This document shows, piece after piece, positions 26,201 through 37,879 of a DNA stretch of 64,000 nt. The first letter of the stretch is position 1; every line of letters starts with the position of its first letter. The notes beneath the pieces are model-generated. The model saw only the letters and a list, made by a program, of their open reading frames with translations, was not told the origin of the DNA and did no database searches. A program made the translations under genes and the position numbers. The DNA is from Brugia malayi (lineage: Eukaryota > Nematoda > Chromadorea > Rhabditida > Onchocercidae): assembly GCF_000002995.4 (NCBI RefSeq), contig NW_025062476.1:9422501-9486500 (forward strand), read 5' to 3'.

Positions 26201-29200
26201 GTTTTAGGATCTAGAATATGCTCTATTCAGCAGAGATCGGGAAATTGAAGAACAGCAGCAAATAACTCTTGCTGCTTTACCATTTCTCGGTGTAACTGCT
26301 TTGATGTTGGTTGCATTTATGGTCATTAGCTTGACCGATTTTCCATTCAGAAATAGCCAACATATTGAGGTGAAATATTCCAAGAATTCTCTGAATAACA
26401 TTCGCTATTAATTAGCATTATGATTATGCATGGATAATATTCATTTCGAGGTGATCATAAATTCAATCTTCGTCATTTCAGGCTATTTTTGCGGTGCTTT
26501 CTCCAGTGATGGCATTGGTTACTTCTTGGGGTATTTTATGGGGTGTTGGTTTACCCTTTTCCAACATTTTAACTGTTGTACCTTTTCTCGTCATCACAAT
26601 TGGTGTTGATGATGCTTTTCTCATATTAGCTGCTTGGAGGCATTCAAAGTAAGCGTTTGCCTGAAATATTCCTTAAGTACAATTCGATACAACGATTGCG
26701 TTTGGAATTGAAAATCTAATATTTAAGAATATGACCTTAATTACAAGCCAATATATATATGTAAATGACTTGTAATGCAATATATTGCAGTCCAGCTTCT
26801 AATCTCGAAACACGAATAGGTGAAACGCTGACTCATTCCGGTACAAGCGTGACAGTAACTTCGCTTACCGATGTATTATGCTTCATGGTTGGACTGTTTT
26901 CGAATCTACCTGTTGTACGACTATTTTGTATTTACACTTCCGCTGCAATTATGATTGACTTCATTTACCAGGTATTCTGTATAAATCAATATTTATAATT
27001 TAGTATTTATACTTCCGTTGCAATTATGATTGATTTTATTTGGCTTAGAGAGTCTCAAATAGATGCTCAAACATTAAATAAAGAGACAAGAAATGAGATT
27101 AGTTTGGTGCAAAGTGATTACAGACGGAATAGAGCTATTTAAATAATATGAAAAGGCATACAAAGCATATGAAGAAATATTTGAGAGATAACTCTTTAGT
27201 GTTAGCTGGTCAAATCAAATGCTACAAATGATCACAGTGTATTCTTATTTTTCCCGTGACAAAGACTTGCAAATATTCAATTATAATTTTAACTTACAAT
27301 TTTAAGCTTAACTTAATCTGTGGCTTGTACCGGAATTTTCTAAACAAAATTTTTTGAATTAATTATATTTAATTTCTCTAAAATGTTAAAAAAAGGTTTT
27401 ATTACAGATTACATTTTTTATTGCTTTTGTTGCCTTCAGTGGAAGACAAAAAGTAAATCATCCCAACGAAAAAGCATTATATTCTAAGCAAGTAAGGCAT
27501 TAAATTCTACTGTTAATTAGAAAGACACGTTTCACAGCAAAGGAATCGCTTAGAGATTTGACGTAACTCTCCAACTGTGATATAGCTGGGGAGTTATGTC
27601 CAGAAATTTTAACCCATTTGAAGGATTTTAATAACACTTTCGTCTGTAACATCGTAATCAGCGAAATCTTTGATATCTGATTGTTGCATAATTTTTTTGC
27701 AGAATCTTAAATCCAGAAACATCCTAGATGGATTATGGTCAAAAATTGAACATAAAGATTCTCATAAATTATACTCTGTTGACGTTAGTATTACAAAATA
27801 TTGCTTGTCCGGTGATAATTCTTTATCACTAAAAATGATAAGGAAAACATCGAAGAAAAGTGAAATTATCCTACAGAAGCTTATCAATATCCTTCATCTG
27901 TCATTTACGAAATTCATTGTTGTTGCTGCATTTATTACTCATATTATTGTAAGTCAAGCAGAAATACTTTTTTTTTATATTTGTGCTTAAATCGATATTT
28001 TTTACGAAATGAGAGAAAGTTAATTGCAAGGAAATATAAATTCTTTTAAGATCCTTTCAATCGAATCCTTGTAAATACTAAGCCTTAAAGTTAATATTTT
28101 GAAGGTTGCGAAGTGCTAACGTTGAGAGTTCTCTTTAATTTGAATTCACTTTGCTTGTGTATTGCTGATTTCCTCTGAACTCCCAAATTTAAGTAGAACT
28201 TCAATTATAACTTTAGGTGGTATCATATCTTTGCACCAAAGTGAATACAGATTTTGATATGGAAAATTTATACATGGAAAATTCAAGCATGAATGCCATT
28301 TCGCGACAGCTACAACGTTTTACTCTCAGTGAAGCATTCGTCGTTAATTTTGCTCTTTATCCGATGCCGAATTTTGCTGATGTTTTTATCCGAAACAAAT
28401 TCGATCATTTAATTGAAGAGTTAGAAACAATACCAAAATTTGGTATGGGACCAGATGGAACTGTGTTGTGGACAAGGGATTTTGCTGATGTTAGTAGAAC
28501 GCATACTGATTTCTTCTATTCCTACAGCATTAAAATTTGGATGACAAAGTGATTGGTTATTGTCATTTTGTTATCTTGCAAAATATCCCGAAAACTGGTT
28601 GAGTAGCAAGTAGTCAAAAGAAAATATCTCATAAATAATCCGTTCCAATAAATTCCAACCGGAACTGAACAATTTAATTAGCTCCAATATCTAATCTCAT
28701 AATAAATGTTACAATAGATCATATTCTGCAGGCAGTAGCATTTTGGGATGACGAAAGCAATTTCTGGAGACAAGACAAATTACTTTCAACATTTCGAGAA
28801 TACGAAATAGAAGAAAAGTTCATCACCACTGAGTTAGTTTATAATTGATCACATACAAAATTTGGTGCGCATTCGATTCCAACTACGGATTAGTTAATAA
28901 TTTATTTGAAACATAGCTTCTATAAAAATCTGAAATGATAAATGCTTTTAATTGGCTGCAGTTTTCTTCAGGAAAGGTTAGATTTTAACTTCACTTTTTT
29001 TTGGAATGTACATTTTTTACTGGAAGTCGCACTTGCTGAGTTTTTGGAAGCGTTTAGACCAGAAAGTTGTATTTCTGATCGCTGCAAGAAGTGAATCTTA
29101 GCCTGGGAAGAGATGAGAAAATTTTTCTGTGTCACCATTGCCCACTGCATGTGGTGACACATTTGTCGCATTATTATCATTGCAAAAAAAAAAAATTCAA

Positions 29201-31080
29201 ATGTTTTGCTGTCGCTTATCTCTTGTTGTTTCCGTCTATGAAATGAACGATTAATTATGAATATTTTCTATCAAAAATAAAAATGCAGCCAGTAACAGGA
29301 AAATATTACACGACAACGATGTGAGGCTAAGCAGAAAAAGTGTCAACGAAAATTGTACCTAATTTAATGAATGAATAAGCATTTTTCAGGAAGAGGGCGG
29401 ATGGTGTGGAAGTAATTTCCGGTTTTTTTTGGTCAATAACTTACCGCAATATGAACAACTTTTTGGATGTACAAGAACTCATGCAGCAAAGGTTTCCTTC
29501 ATTTTTCATTTTGTTCGTTGCTGCTATTTCATCCACTTTGGTTGAATTTCCATTTCAACTATTTAGCACTTTCAAACATGGAATTAAGACTATTTTAAAA
29601 TGTGTGCAACAAAATAAGGTTCCATTTCTTCTTTCTTCATTCTAGAAAATTATCAGCCCTGTAATGGTAGTAATTTACAACGAAGTGAAAAGCTCAAACA
29701 AGTTTAAATAAATTCTTATGATAAAAATGTGCAACGGTTTGCAAGATTGCTGTATTTATCGTTCTTCTTCGTCAGTATCAGACTGTTAACTTTTTATCAG
29801 TTTTAATTCAGGCGATCCATAATATCAAAGTATGCTAAATTCTTCAATGTTAGCTCTCATCATCCACTGGAAAAAGTTCCTACTGAGTCAGCAGCCAGTG
29901 CAGCAACTAATTTTATCCAAACTGCATGTCTGTTAACTTTTTTCTCAAACTTTTGTAATTAATTAGTGAAACACTCTGTATAGCTTTGATTTGACTTGAA
30001 ATTCATCAAGAACATATGCATTCAATATAATAGAAAGTATGGAAAAATGGTTTTCATGAATTCAAATTTGAAAACATTTTTGCTTATAGTTAATTGTCAT
30101 TTAGATGTGAGTAAGTTTACAGTTATGTTATATTTGTCAGCATTAAATCTAGAAATCATTGCAGTTTCTGCGGTGGTTTTAATGTCAGCCGTAGTTTACT
30201 TCTTTATCACTGACGTAAGTGCCGTAGTGGCCGTTGTTATTTCTATTCTGTCCATTTGCTTCGGAGCACTTGCATACTTGCATTTATGGAATGTACGACT
30301 GGATGCTATCTCTCTGATTAGTTTACTGATGAGTATTGGCTTTTCAGTAGATTACAGTGCTCATATCTGTTATCACTACCTCACACAAAAGGTAGTTCAG
30401 TATTCTGTTCCATCACTTCTATTTCCTGTCAGTTATGCATCAATCTTTTTGTTAATTTTTATGGAAAAGTCTGTTGACTTCAGAATTTTGAATCAATTTT
30501 AAATATATATTCACAAATGCGCAGGACAATAAGAAATCTGAAGAACACTCTCATCAACCCATTTCGATCATTGTCGGCTCAGATGCAAATGTCAAAGATT
30601 TATCGATATTACCATCAATTAATAACAGTATCCATTGCAATAAATCGAGTAATACTGATACTCGAGCAAGATTCTTGGTCACATTTAAAAGTGTCGGATG
30701 GCCTGTAATTCAATCGGGACTCAGTACTTTAGTAGGTAAGTGATACCTTTACTTTCGTTGGTAATTGTTGTGGAAAACCTTCGAATAACAAATTCTTACA
30801 ATTTTTAATCAATTCTAGCAATATATAAGATTAAGGACTGGAATGTTCAAAACTTAACTTTAATAATAATGAACCTTTGAACTACCTAACAGTGTTTAAA
30901 AAATTTTCAGGCATATTACCCATGGTTATGGTGAAAGCTTATGTAGTTGCCGTATTCTGGAAGACAATAATATTATTAATTGTATTGGGGATCATTCATG
31001 CATTAATCTTGTTACCTGTAATTTTAATCATTTTTGATGACATAGAATGTTACATAAAAAAATGTTTTCGATCAAAATGA
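23241..31080 (+). CDS. Patched-related (PTR) membrane protein with sterol-sensing domain
   Basis: PTR proteins are RND-type transport-like proteins expanded in nematodes, linked to moulting and cuticle or lipid handling. Eighteen exons join in phase: 23241-23309, 23573-23734, 24965-25156, 25382-25470, 25677-25758, 25837-25929, 26208-26369, 26482-26648, 26791-26971, 27408-27491, 27703-27948, 28217-28489, 28732-28832, 29390-29491, 29812-29927, 30141-30391, 30525-30735 and 30911-31080, giving 916 residues. The order is typical: a first membrane helix, a large extracellular loop, a sterol-sensing block (about 240-400) with TIGVDDAFLILAAW, a second loop (YLCTK to about 700), a second helix bundle with LMSIGFSVDYSAHICYHYL, and a last helix pair. 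Both GxxxD-type motifs of helices 4 and 10 are kept. Exon 4 was placed by phase. The family is certain; which C. elegans ptr it matches is not. Confidence 0.93.
27004..27142 (+). other. Duplicated PTR exon fragment, possible alternative terminal exon
   Basis: Inside intron 9 of the PTR gene, just after an acceptor-like TAATTTAG, the sequence repeats the end of exon 9 (26929-26968) with four differences in 40 nt, three of them synonymous. The frame (IYTSVAIMIDFIW, then a charged tail) stays open for 45 codons to TAA. It starts in the same phase as exon 9, so exon 8 could splice to it in frame, truncating the protein inside the sterol-sensing domain. Alternatively it is a decaying exon copy. 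Confidence 0.5.
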
Positions 31081-31972
31081 TTTAATAGATCGATCCAAAA
31101 ATGCTCGATTGAAATCGTTTACTGGTAAAAGTTTTAGAAGATTATTTCTGAATCGAATGACACTGTATAAAATCTTGTTTTCTTCTTTTAACGAGTGAAG
31201 GCACAACAATTGTGAGAAAAATATCTTTTATTGATGAGAAAGAAGTGGCTTTGAAAATGCAATTTTCTCTATTAACTTAAATAACCTTTAATTTCAAAGA
31301 GGCTTGCGAAAGATAAGAAATTGAAGTGCAAATTTAATTTAAACTTTTGGACTCATTCAAGAATTCAAATTCATTTAAACTATTTGAACTTCGAGGGAGT
31401 GGTTCTGTCTCGATCTACTGCGTTCAAATTGTGGCTAGTCATTTTAGATTCCGAAAAAATGGTTCAATTAAGAATTTGTTGCTCAAGTTTCATACTGATT
31501 TTCTTTTCCAGTAAATTTTAACGGAACCAGAGAATTTTGTTCAGAAGTAAAGAATTTCAAATACATCGCAAATTTATTCAAAATGCCAAATGGTAACAGA
31601 ATCATCAAATCTGTTAATCCAGCTCACGTAGCTTTCCTGAAGAAACACATCACTTATATTTCTAATAAGTTTCAGAATTTATTTGTTTAAAAGTTATAAG
31701 TTAGTCTTTTTTTTTGAACGTATTACCAAATTACTATATTTAGAAAATATAACTAAGTGTTTATTTATTTGCCAAATAATAAGAAAAAAGTCTTTAAGTA
31801 TTTTATTTCCAAGCATTTATCCCGTAAAGATTGTCTTCCAAAGATGAAATTTAAATCTAAGCATATATCTAAGGATATTTTCACTGTGTTAGATAAAATT
31901 ATATCTATAAACAAGCCTAATTAATTTCATTGCCTTTACTTTTATCTTTACCTTTTACCAATCGATTATACT
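31081..31972. other. PTR 3' flank and possible 5' exons of the phosphatase gene
   Basis: An ORF starting at 31583 (MPNGNRIIKSVNPAH) is followed by a GTAGCT donor-like site. A second open block at about 31819-31924, after TTTCCAAG, reads KDIFTVLDKIIS, which resembles the N-terminal helix of PP1-type enzymes. Its frame meets TAA before the phosphatase start, and no clean junction was found, so these blocks are not joined to the model. Confidence 0.35.
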
Positions 31973-33949
31973 ATGCACGAGTTACTACCTATTTTGAACG
32001 AAGCAAAGAAATTATTTCTGTCAGAACCAACTCTACTAGATGTTGAAGTGCCATGTGTCGTGATTGGTGATATCCATGGCCAAGTATGTCAGTTATTCCG
32101 CTTATCTTATCCTTAAGTCCATAGTAAATGAGTATTACTTAATTAGCAATTGAGAAAAATAATATAATGAGCGATAAATGAACTTCAAAGATCTCAGAGA
32201 GAGGAAAGAGACCATCGATGAGAAACAAGAAAAAAGTGTGTTTTCCATTCTCTACTGCATTCTTTCTTTTCGTATGATCAAATTTTTTCATTTTAATGAT
32301 AGTTTGCTTAGGCAGAGATTATTTTAGTACGAAGATTTGCATCGAATATTTTCTGTTCTTGGAGCAGGTCGCAAAAGTGGGGCCGTTAAACGACGTTTTG
32401 TATTTCTCGGTGATTACGTCGATCGCGGTATGAACTCATTAGAAACAATTTGTTGCCTTCTGGCGCACAAATTGATGTTCCCAAAGATGGTAAATGATTA
32501 ATAACCTTACGCTACTTGTAGTAGAGGGAATTGAATTTTTTAAAATTAAGATAATAGAGACAATTCCAGTTCAACATGTTACGTGGGAATCATGAATCAT
32601 CGGACATTAATCAAACATATGGCTTCCAACTGGAACTTGAGCGCAGATTTCCAGCAAATAATGAAGGGCTTACTTTATGGAATGCCTTTAATGAACTATT
32701 CGCTTGCTTACCACTTGCGGCTATAATTCACAATAAAATACTTTGCATTCACGGCGGTATTGGACCGGAACTGAAATGCTTGAATGACATTAGAAAGGTT
32801 AGCTGAACTGCATCTAATGTATTTTACCGCTTCAGCGGATTATCAAGCGAATGACTGACGATGAATCATATATTCAGGTTCAATCTCTCCTGAAATTCCA
32901 GATCAAACGTCCAATTCTTGATCCAACGGAATTACCGCTGGCATGTAGTCTTTTATGGTCTGATCCTATGCTTGATTTGAAAGGTTTCATTAAAAATTCA
33001 ATTCGCGGAGCTGGTTATTTCTTTGGTGAAGATACTGTAATTGCTTGTTGTGAACAGCTAAATATCGATCTGATTGTGCGAGCACATCAGGTATCTTCCG
33101 TTTGCATTTAAACCTATTACATATCATTGAGCTGAAATCGCTTATCTCAACTTATATGTTCCTTTTTTTTCTTTTTTTTTTTTTGATAAATTTGGATTTA
33201 ATTTCAATTATTTCAATGAAAGTTTATTTCAATGAAATTTTGCAAATTAGTTTTTTGTTTTCCTACTGTTTTAAAAATTAAATGAGCAGAAATTGAAATA
33301 AAAAATTGATTGAATAAATTATTCTTACGCTTTAACTTTAAAATGAATTGCGCATATTTTCAGATGATAATGAATGGTTACGGTTTCTTTTGCAAAAGAC
33401 GATTAGTTTCAGTCTTTTCAGCACCACGTTATCTCTTATCAAAGGTACACTTCTTAAATAGTTTATTAAATTTGAAATTTACACAGCCAATTGCTCATTA
33501 TTTGAGTTTTACCATATTTTCTTCCTTTTTAATTTTTAAAAAAATAGAATTTTTAAACTAATTCAGTATTAAATTGCCAGAATAATAAATGTGCTATATT
33601 ACAAGTGGAGAAAGATTTAAGAGTTGGCTTCATATTGCTTTGCCCGGTAACGCCTGAAACGCAAGGCAAGTATCTTTCCATAACGTAAGATTACGTAACA
33701 ACGTCAAAAGTTTTATTAGTACAATGGAAGTTTCTGGCGCTGTTAATTGTACTGACTAATAGTTAATGAGTAATTTTAGATAATTTATTAATAAATAACT
33801 TATCTACGTTCTTAGGACAAGATCATTTCCGCAATTTTTTCACGAAAAACAATGACAATTCATCGTTCGCTTCACGAAAAGCTGCAGCAGAAGGTTTTAT
33901 GTGCGAAACTATTGATAGTTTCCGCGGAAGCGTGAAGGCTATTACGTGA
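31973..33949 (+). CDS. Divergent PP1-type Ser/Thr protein phosphatase
   Basis: A catalytic subunit of the PPP family. Seven exons join in phase: 31973-32083, 32328-32489, 32570-32797, 32836-33090, 33364-33444, 33581-33665 and 33816-33949, for 351 residues. All metal-site motifs are present: GDIHGQ (32-37), GDYVDRG (65-71), RGNHE (96-100), HGG (His152) and RAHQ (His251). The family's SAPNYC loop, part of the toxin and inhibitor binding region, reads SAPRYLL, and the DNAGAM segment is lost, so regulation or substrate choice may differ. Nematodes carry many such divergent PP1-like genes, often male-enriched, but this sequence does not show expression. The sixth intron starts with a perfect GC-type donor (CAAG before GCAAGT); a GT donor 5 nt further would give a different, shorter C-terminus. 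The N-terminus may be incomplete. Confidence 0.85.
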
Positions 33950-34198
33950 AATACTTTATGTTTTACTCAATCATACATAAAAATTATAATCTCCTTGAAT
34001 TTGAGGTCAAAATTATCAGCCAAATTTGAATATAGTGTCTCGTGATGTCTTATATTTACAAACTTTTTACATATTTCTGATTTATGCCAATTAATTAAAA
34101 TATCTATCCATCATGCTACACCGCAATGATTTCACACTTTCCATCTTGCGGGGCAATCAAAATGCACTTTCATAGACATATCGAAATTGCGAGAGGCA

Positions 34199-34315
34199 AT
34201 GATCCGAATGATTCGTCCAATACTGGACGAAGGCAGAAAATATGAAAACCAGTTTTTAATTTGGCTCAGTCCAGCAGTTTTAGCAGGACTAATGATGAGA
34301 GGTATAAATCGATGA
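34199..34315 (+). CDS. Candidate 38-residue hydrophobic micropeptide
   Basis: A single-exon ORF of 38 codons begins at the first ATG after an acceptor-like CTTTCATAG (34167-34175), 226 bp beyond the phosphatase stop. It has a basic N-terminal part (MIRMIRPILDEGRKYENQ), one hydrophobic stretch (FLIWLSPAVLAGLMM) and a short basic end. This layout resembles small mitochondrial membrane subunits, but no family was recognised. Reading through a possible donor at GGTATAAAT is what gives the stop. It could be a downstream operon gene or chance. Confidence 0.35.
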   Translation: MIRMIRPILDEGRKYENQFLIWLSPAVLAGLMMRGINR

Positions 34316-35510
34316 GTTATGGGGGAACAGTTTTGGATTTCTTTCTTTCCTTTTCTTCAATTTATTCATTCTTCATTAAATTTTGAGTTACTAATTTCCA
34401 TAGTCTGCAGTTAATTCATCCTGAAACTCATTTCAAATTTATGGCATACTTAATTACTTACTCACTAAAGCATAATGTTAGAGGAATTACTCTACTAAAA
34501 CGCTTTAATTAATGCTGCAATTTTGTTGTAAATTTTAATCTTTTTCTTCTGTGTACTTTAATACTTCCAAACTTTTTTTTTAATACCCAATTCAAATGAA
34601 GTAGGAATAAAAAAATGACGTTGAAATTTGTATTGTGGTTTTACCCAGCTGTTTTGCTCTTTGATTTTCCTGAAGTTGATCAAGTACTTACTTGTTCACT
34701 TCTTCACCGCTGTGAAAGTAATTTGTATTGTTATTTCTGGAAAGTTTTCTTATGGAATTCATATTTTCTAGACTAATTTGAACATTGATTTAATAATGGA
34801 AAATAAATTGTTCTATTTCAACAAAAAGTGTAGCAAAAAAATTAAAACATGTAATAATAATAATTATACTACTTGAAGTTAGTTTTAATTTTTGAGTTAG
34901 ATACCCAAAATACTAATGATAAATTTTTGTAATAAAACTCTAGTGTTTTCTTGAAGTATTGCAATCTTTGTTTTTTTAATTTTATTTTTCTAATATTTCT
35001 AACTTGATTTTTCCTTCAATTTTTTTTGACAATCTTTTTATCATTGAAAAAAAGCACAAATCCATTTTTCAACTTTCAAAGTACCGTCAATTTGTTTTGA
35101 TGGTAGTTCAAGAGGAGTGAAGAAACTTCTTGGTGTCACTGCTAACAAGTGATAAGTGAAGGAAATTCTTTAAAATAGCAAAATTTCTGCTCATTGTTTG
35201 ATAGCTGAATTACTTTTTGCAAGTCTAGCAGTGTACTACATTGCATTGAATTCAATTTTGAGCGATATAATTTAAAAGAAATGACTACTATTAGGAGGTT
35301 ATTTTGAGATTACAGTGCTAATTTTCGGTTAGTACTGCCTGCTATATGTTTTATGGATTTCATTTCCGGAAAAATGCTGCAATTTTCTTTCTTGTACGCA
35401 ATGGAAGTTTTTAGCATTTAAATCATTACTGTAATTATTCATATTCAGTAGTTTTGTAAAAGCGAGGAGAAATTGATAAATGTCCAAGGGTTAAAGATTA
35501 TTTCACAAGG
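34316..35510. other. Intergenic region
   Basis: AT-rich, with long T and A runs. No exon, repeat or RNA gene recognised. Confidence 0.6.
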
Positions 35511-37879
35511 ATGAAGGAATGGTTGACAATAATCATTTGGTTAATAACATCTATGACACAAACAACTGTCAGTGTCAAGTGTGCAGAATGCGATTTTCTG
35601 GCTCACACATCTATTTCTGGTATCAGAACTTGTCCACAAAATTGTTATGGCGATGTTTGCTTTATTGGTAATCTATTTCTACCAGCAAATATTTTAATTT
35701 TCATTCTTTCGAGTTTTTAAAATTTAATTTTGAATTGCATTCAAAATTTAGAATTTTTTAGTTCTTCCAGTCAGTTGTTTCACAAGTTTTGAGTTTGTTG
35801 TGTCTATTTTCAGTAGTCAACAATTACTATAACGAAACTCTGGTATCGGGATGTGTGAATGTTGACATGGATACGCAAACATTTTTCCGTGATCATGCTT
35901 ATTGTTATAAGAGAAATTGGTACACAGTCTGTGGATGCACCAACTCAGATCGGTGCAACAGTCCACAGGCACCCTTTTCTATGTTTACTTTCGTTACTTC
36001 ACCTTTTCTCGAAGACTGTCAATTTATGACAAAGCAGGGTTTGTTTCCTGTCTACAGTCATCATTAAATCTATTCTGTCCTTTTATTTACGGTATGATTT
36101 TTTTGGAATGCGTGATTGATGGCTAAAAATGTCACCCGTTCATTTTAATCATATAATGGCCGAGTGATCAAGTGATTGAGCTGTCGCATAGTGATTGTCA
36201 ATCGTCTGACTACTGCAGAAGCTTTTATGAATATTCATTTTAACAATGCCAATAAGCAAACAATTAGTAGTTATCAAATTTTGTACGCTGCACTTGCGGA
36301 GTGTTGGGTGCTCTCATCACTTTTCAGAACTTTAGTTGCAGTCTCCATTAACTAAAACTTTCCTTTTGTATTTAAATCATATTTCAGCAAATTAAGGCTT
36401 GCTAAAATTACTTGCATTTCAGCAGATAGGGACTGTAATCCATTTCAATTGAATATTACTTTGAAAGAAAATAAATCCGAAACAAAATTATTATTCAGAG
36501 AACAAACTGAAGAAGGTGAAAGAAGTAATATGTAAGTTTCTTGTCTTGAAATTCCTGCAAAATTTCGTATTTCATATTTCATAATCTTAACTCATCTTTT
36601 CATACTTACAATTTCCCATGGGCATGTTGCCAATCAGATGCCTGAAATCTATCCTTACTTGGCTTCTGCTTACTACTTGGTTTCTTCCTAATACGTAACG
36701 TTTCTTGCAATGATACTTATATGTAATTATTGCTGAACATAGCTCAGAATAATCTTCAACGTTAAATCTACAATTCCAACATGCGTGACACAGGTAGGTA
36801 TACGATGACTTCGATTCCAGCATCGAAATGACAACAGAAAATGCACGGATCGACAATCCGCTATCTGTGATGACAACAACTTACCCAACGGTCAATAACT
36901 CTACAATAATTGGGATTGAATCGGCCAGTGATAAAAGCCATAAGGGTACATTTTGAAGCATATTGTCATTTTGAAGCATATTGTAGTATTTGTTTTCTTC
37001 AGTTTAGATAAATGGAACCGAGATGGTTGGATGAGCACCGCAAAAAAGAGATAACTTTTGATAAGAATCTTTAGAAGTGCTATTTTGGCGCAAAATAAAT
37101 GCTAATAGTAATGTAATGACAAATTTAAACTTAACTTTATGATGTATGATATCATCAGAAGTAAAATTTCAAACTGCAAGTGCCTTACGTATCTTCATGC
37201 ATTTTAAAATTACATAATAAATTCGAAATGTCATCATGTCAGTTTTAATATCATTCATTGTTGGATTTTATAGTAATTAATGGACTGGAATTCCTCAGTA
37301 ATTAATAAACAATATTAGTAAACAAATAACTAAGACACAATAAGTGTACAAATTTAATTTCCAATTAAAAGGACAGAAAGTAGCAAAAAACCTAACTAAT
37401 TTTGTTGTAAGACTCCATATTTGATTGAACTGCTTTTATCCTGTTAAACTTTTCATCTTGTCATTTGTTTGATATCCAGTTTTTATGAACACTTTTTTTA
37501 GATAACAGAAATGAAATAACTGGTGATTTTGTCGATAAAGTGATGCGTAGTTTACTTCCCAACACGGATCTTCAGCATTTCATGGATCCGGAAAAGGGTA
37601 GGAAACTGTTTTTCAGCAGTTGCTTTTCATTTTTGTTTTCTAATTTAGATCCGGAATTTCAGCAGTGACATACTTCATGTGATGCCTTTTTGTTTCTTTT
37701 TTTAATACCTAAACTTTTTAGGGAAAACACACAAAAAAATAAACATGAGATCTGATGGTAATAGCTCTAGCCGTCAATATGGAATATCCAGGATCGCCGT
37801 TTTATTAATTTTTTCTTTGCTTCCTTGCTTCCACCAATTACCTAAAGTGAATTTAAAAAAAAATAATATCTCATCTTAA
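35511..37879 (+). CDS. Ly-6/ET-module (three-finger) protein with probable GPI anchor
   Basis: Six exons join in phase: 35511-35667, 35814-36038, 36423-36531, 36821-36945, 37502-37597 and 37722-37879, for 289 residues. Residues 1-22 look like a signal peptide. A Cys-rich domain follows (CAECDF, CYGDVCF, CGCTNSDRCNS), ending in the C-N signature of Ly-6/uPAR-type three-finger domains, in the arrangement of nematode ET-module proteins. The middle is acidic with N-glycosylation sites (NNST, NITL). The C-terminus has small residues (GNSSSR) and then a hydrophobic stretch (about 262-277), as in GPI-anchored proteins, although a hydrophilic tail after it is slightly long. A cell-surface role, possibly receptor modulation, is inferred. 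The acceptor of exon 3 could be 3 nt downstream (CAG/CAG), changing one residue. Confidence 0.8.
36150..36225 (+). other. Decayed tRNA-like or SINE-like fragment
   Basis: Within intron 2 of the Ly-6-type gene, TGGCCGAGTG (36157-36166) matches a class II tRNA A box. No B box (GGTTCGAATCC type) follows at the expected distance, and the cloverleaf cannot be completed. It is therefore at most a relic. Confidence 0.25.

Noticed and set aside
26204..26401. Minus-strand ORF of 65 codons
   Set aside because: Antisense to the sterol-sensing exon 26208-26369.
28968..29180. Minus-strand ORF of 70 codons, and the plus-strand stretch after CTTCAG
   Set aside because: Lies in an intron of the patched-related gene; the exons on either side join in phase without it.
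36157..36166. tRNA gene
   Set aside because: Only the A box matches; there is no B box, no anticodon arm and no closing acceptor stem.
36587..36856. Minus-strand ORF of 89 codons
   Set aside because: Covers an intron and part of exon 4 of the Ly-6-type gene on the other strand; no splice or start support.
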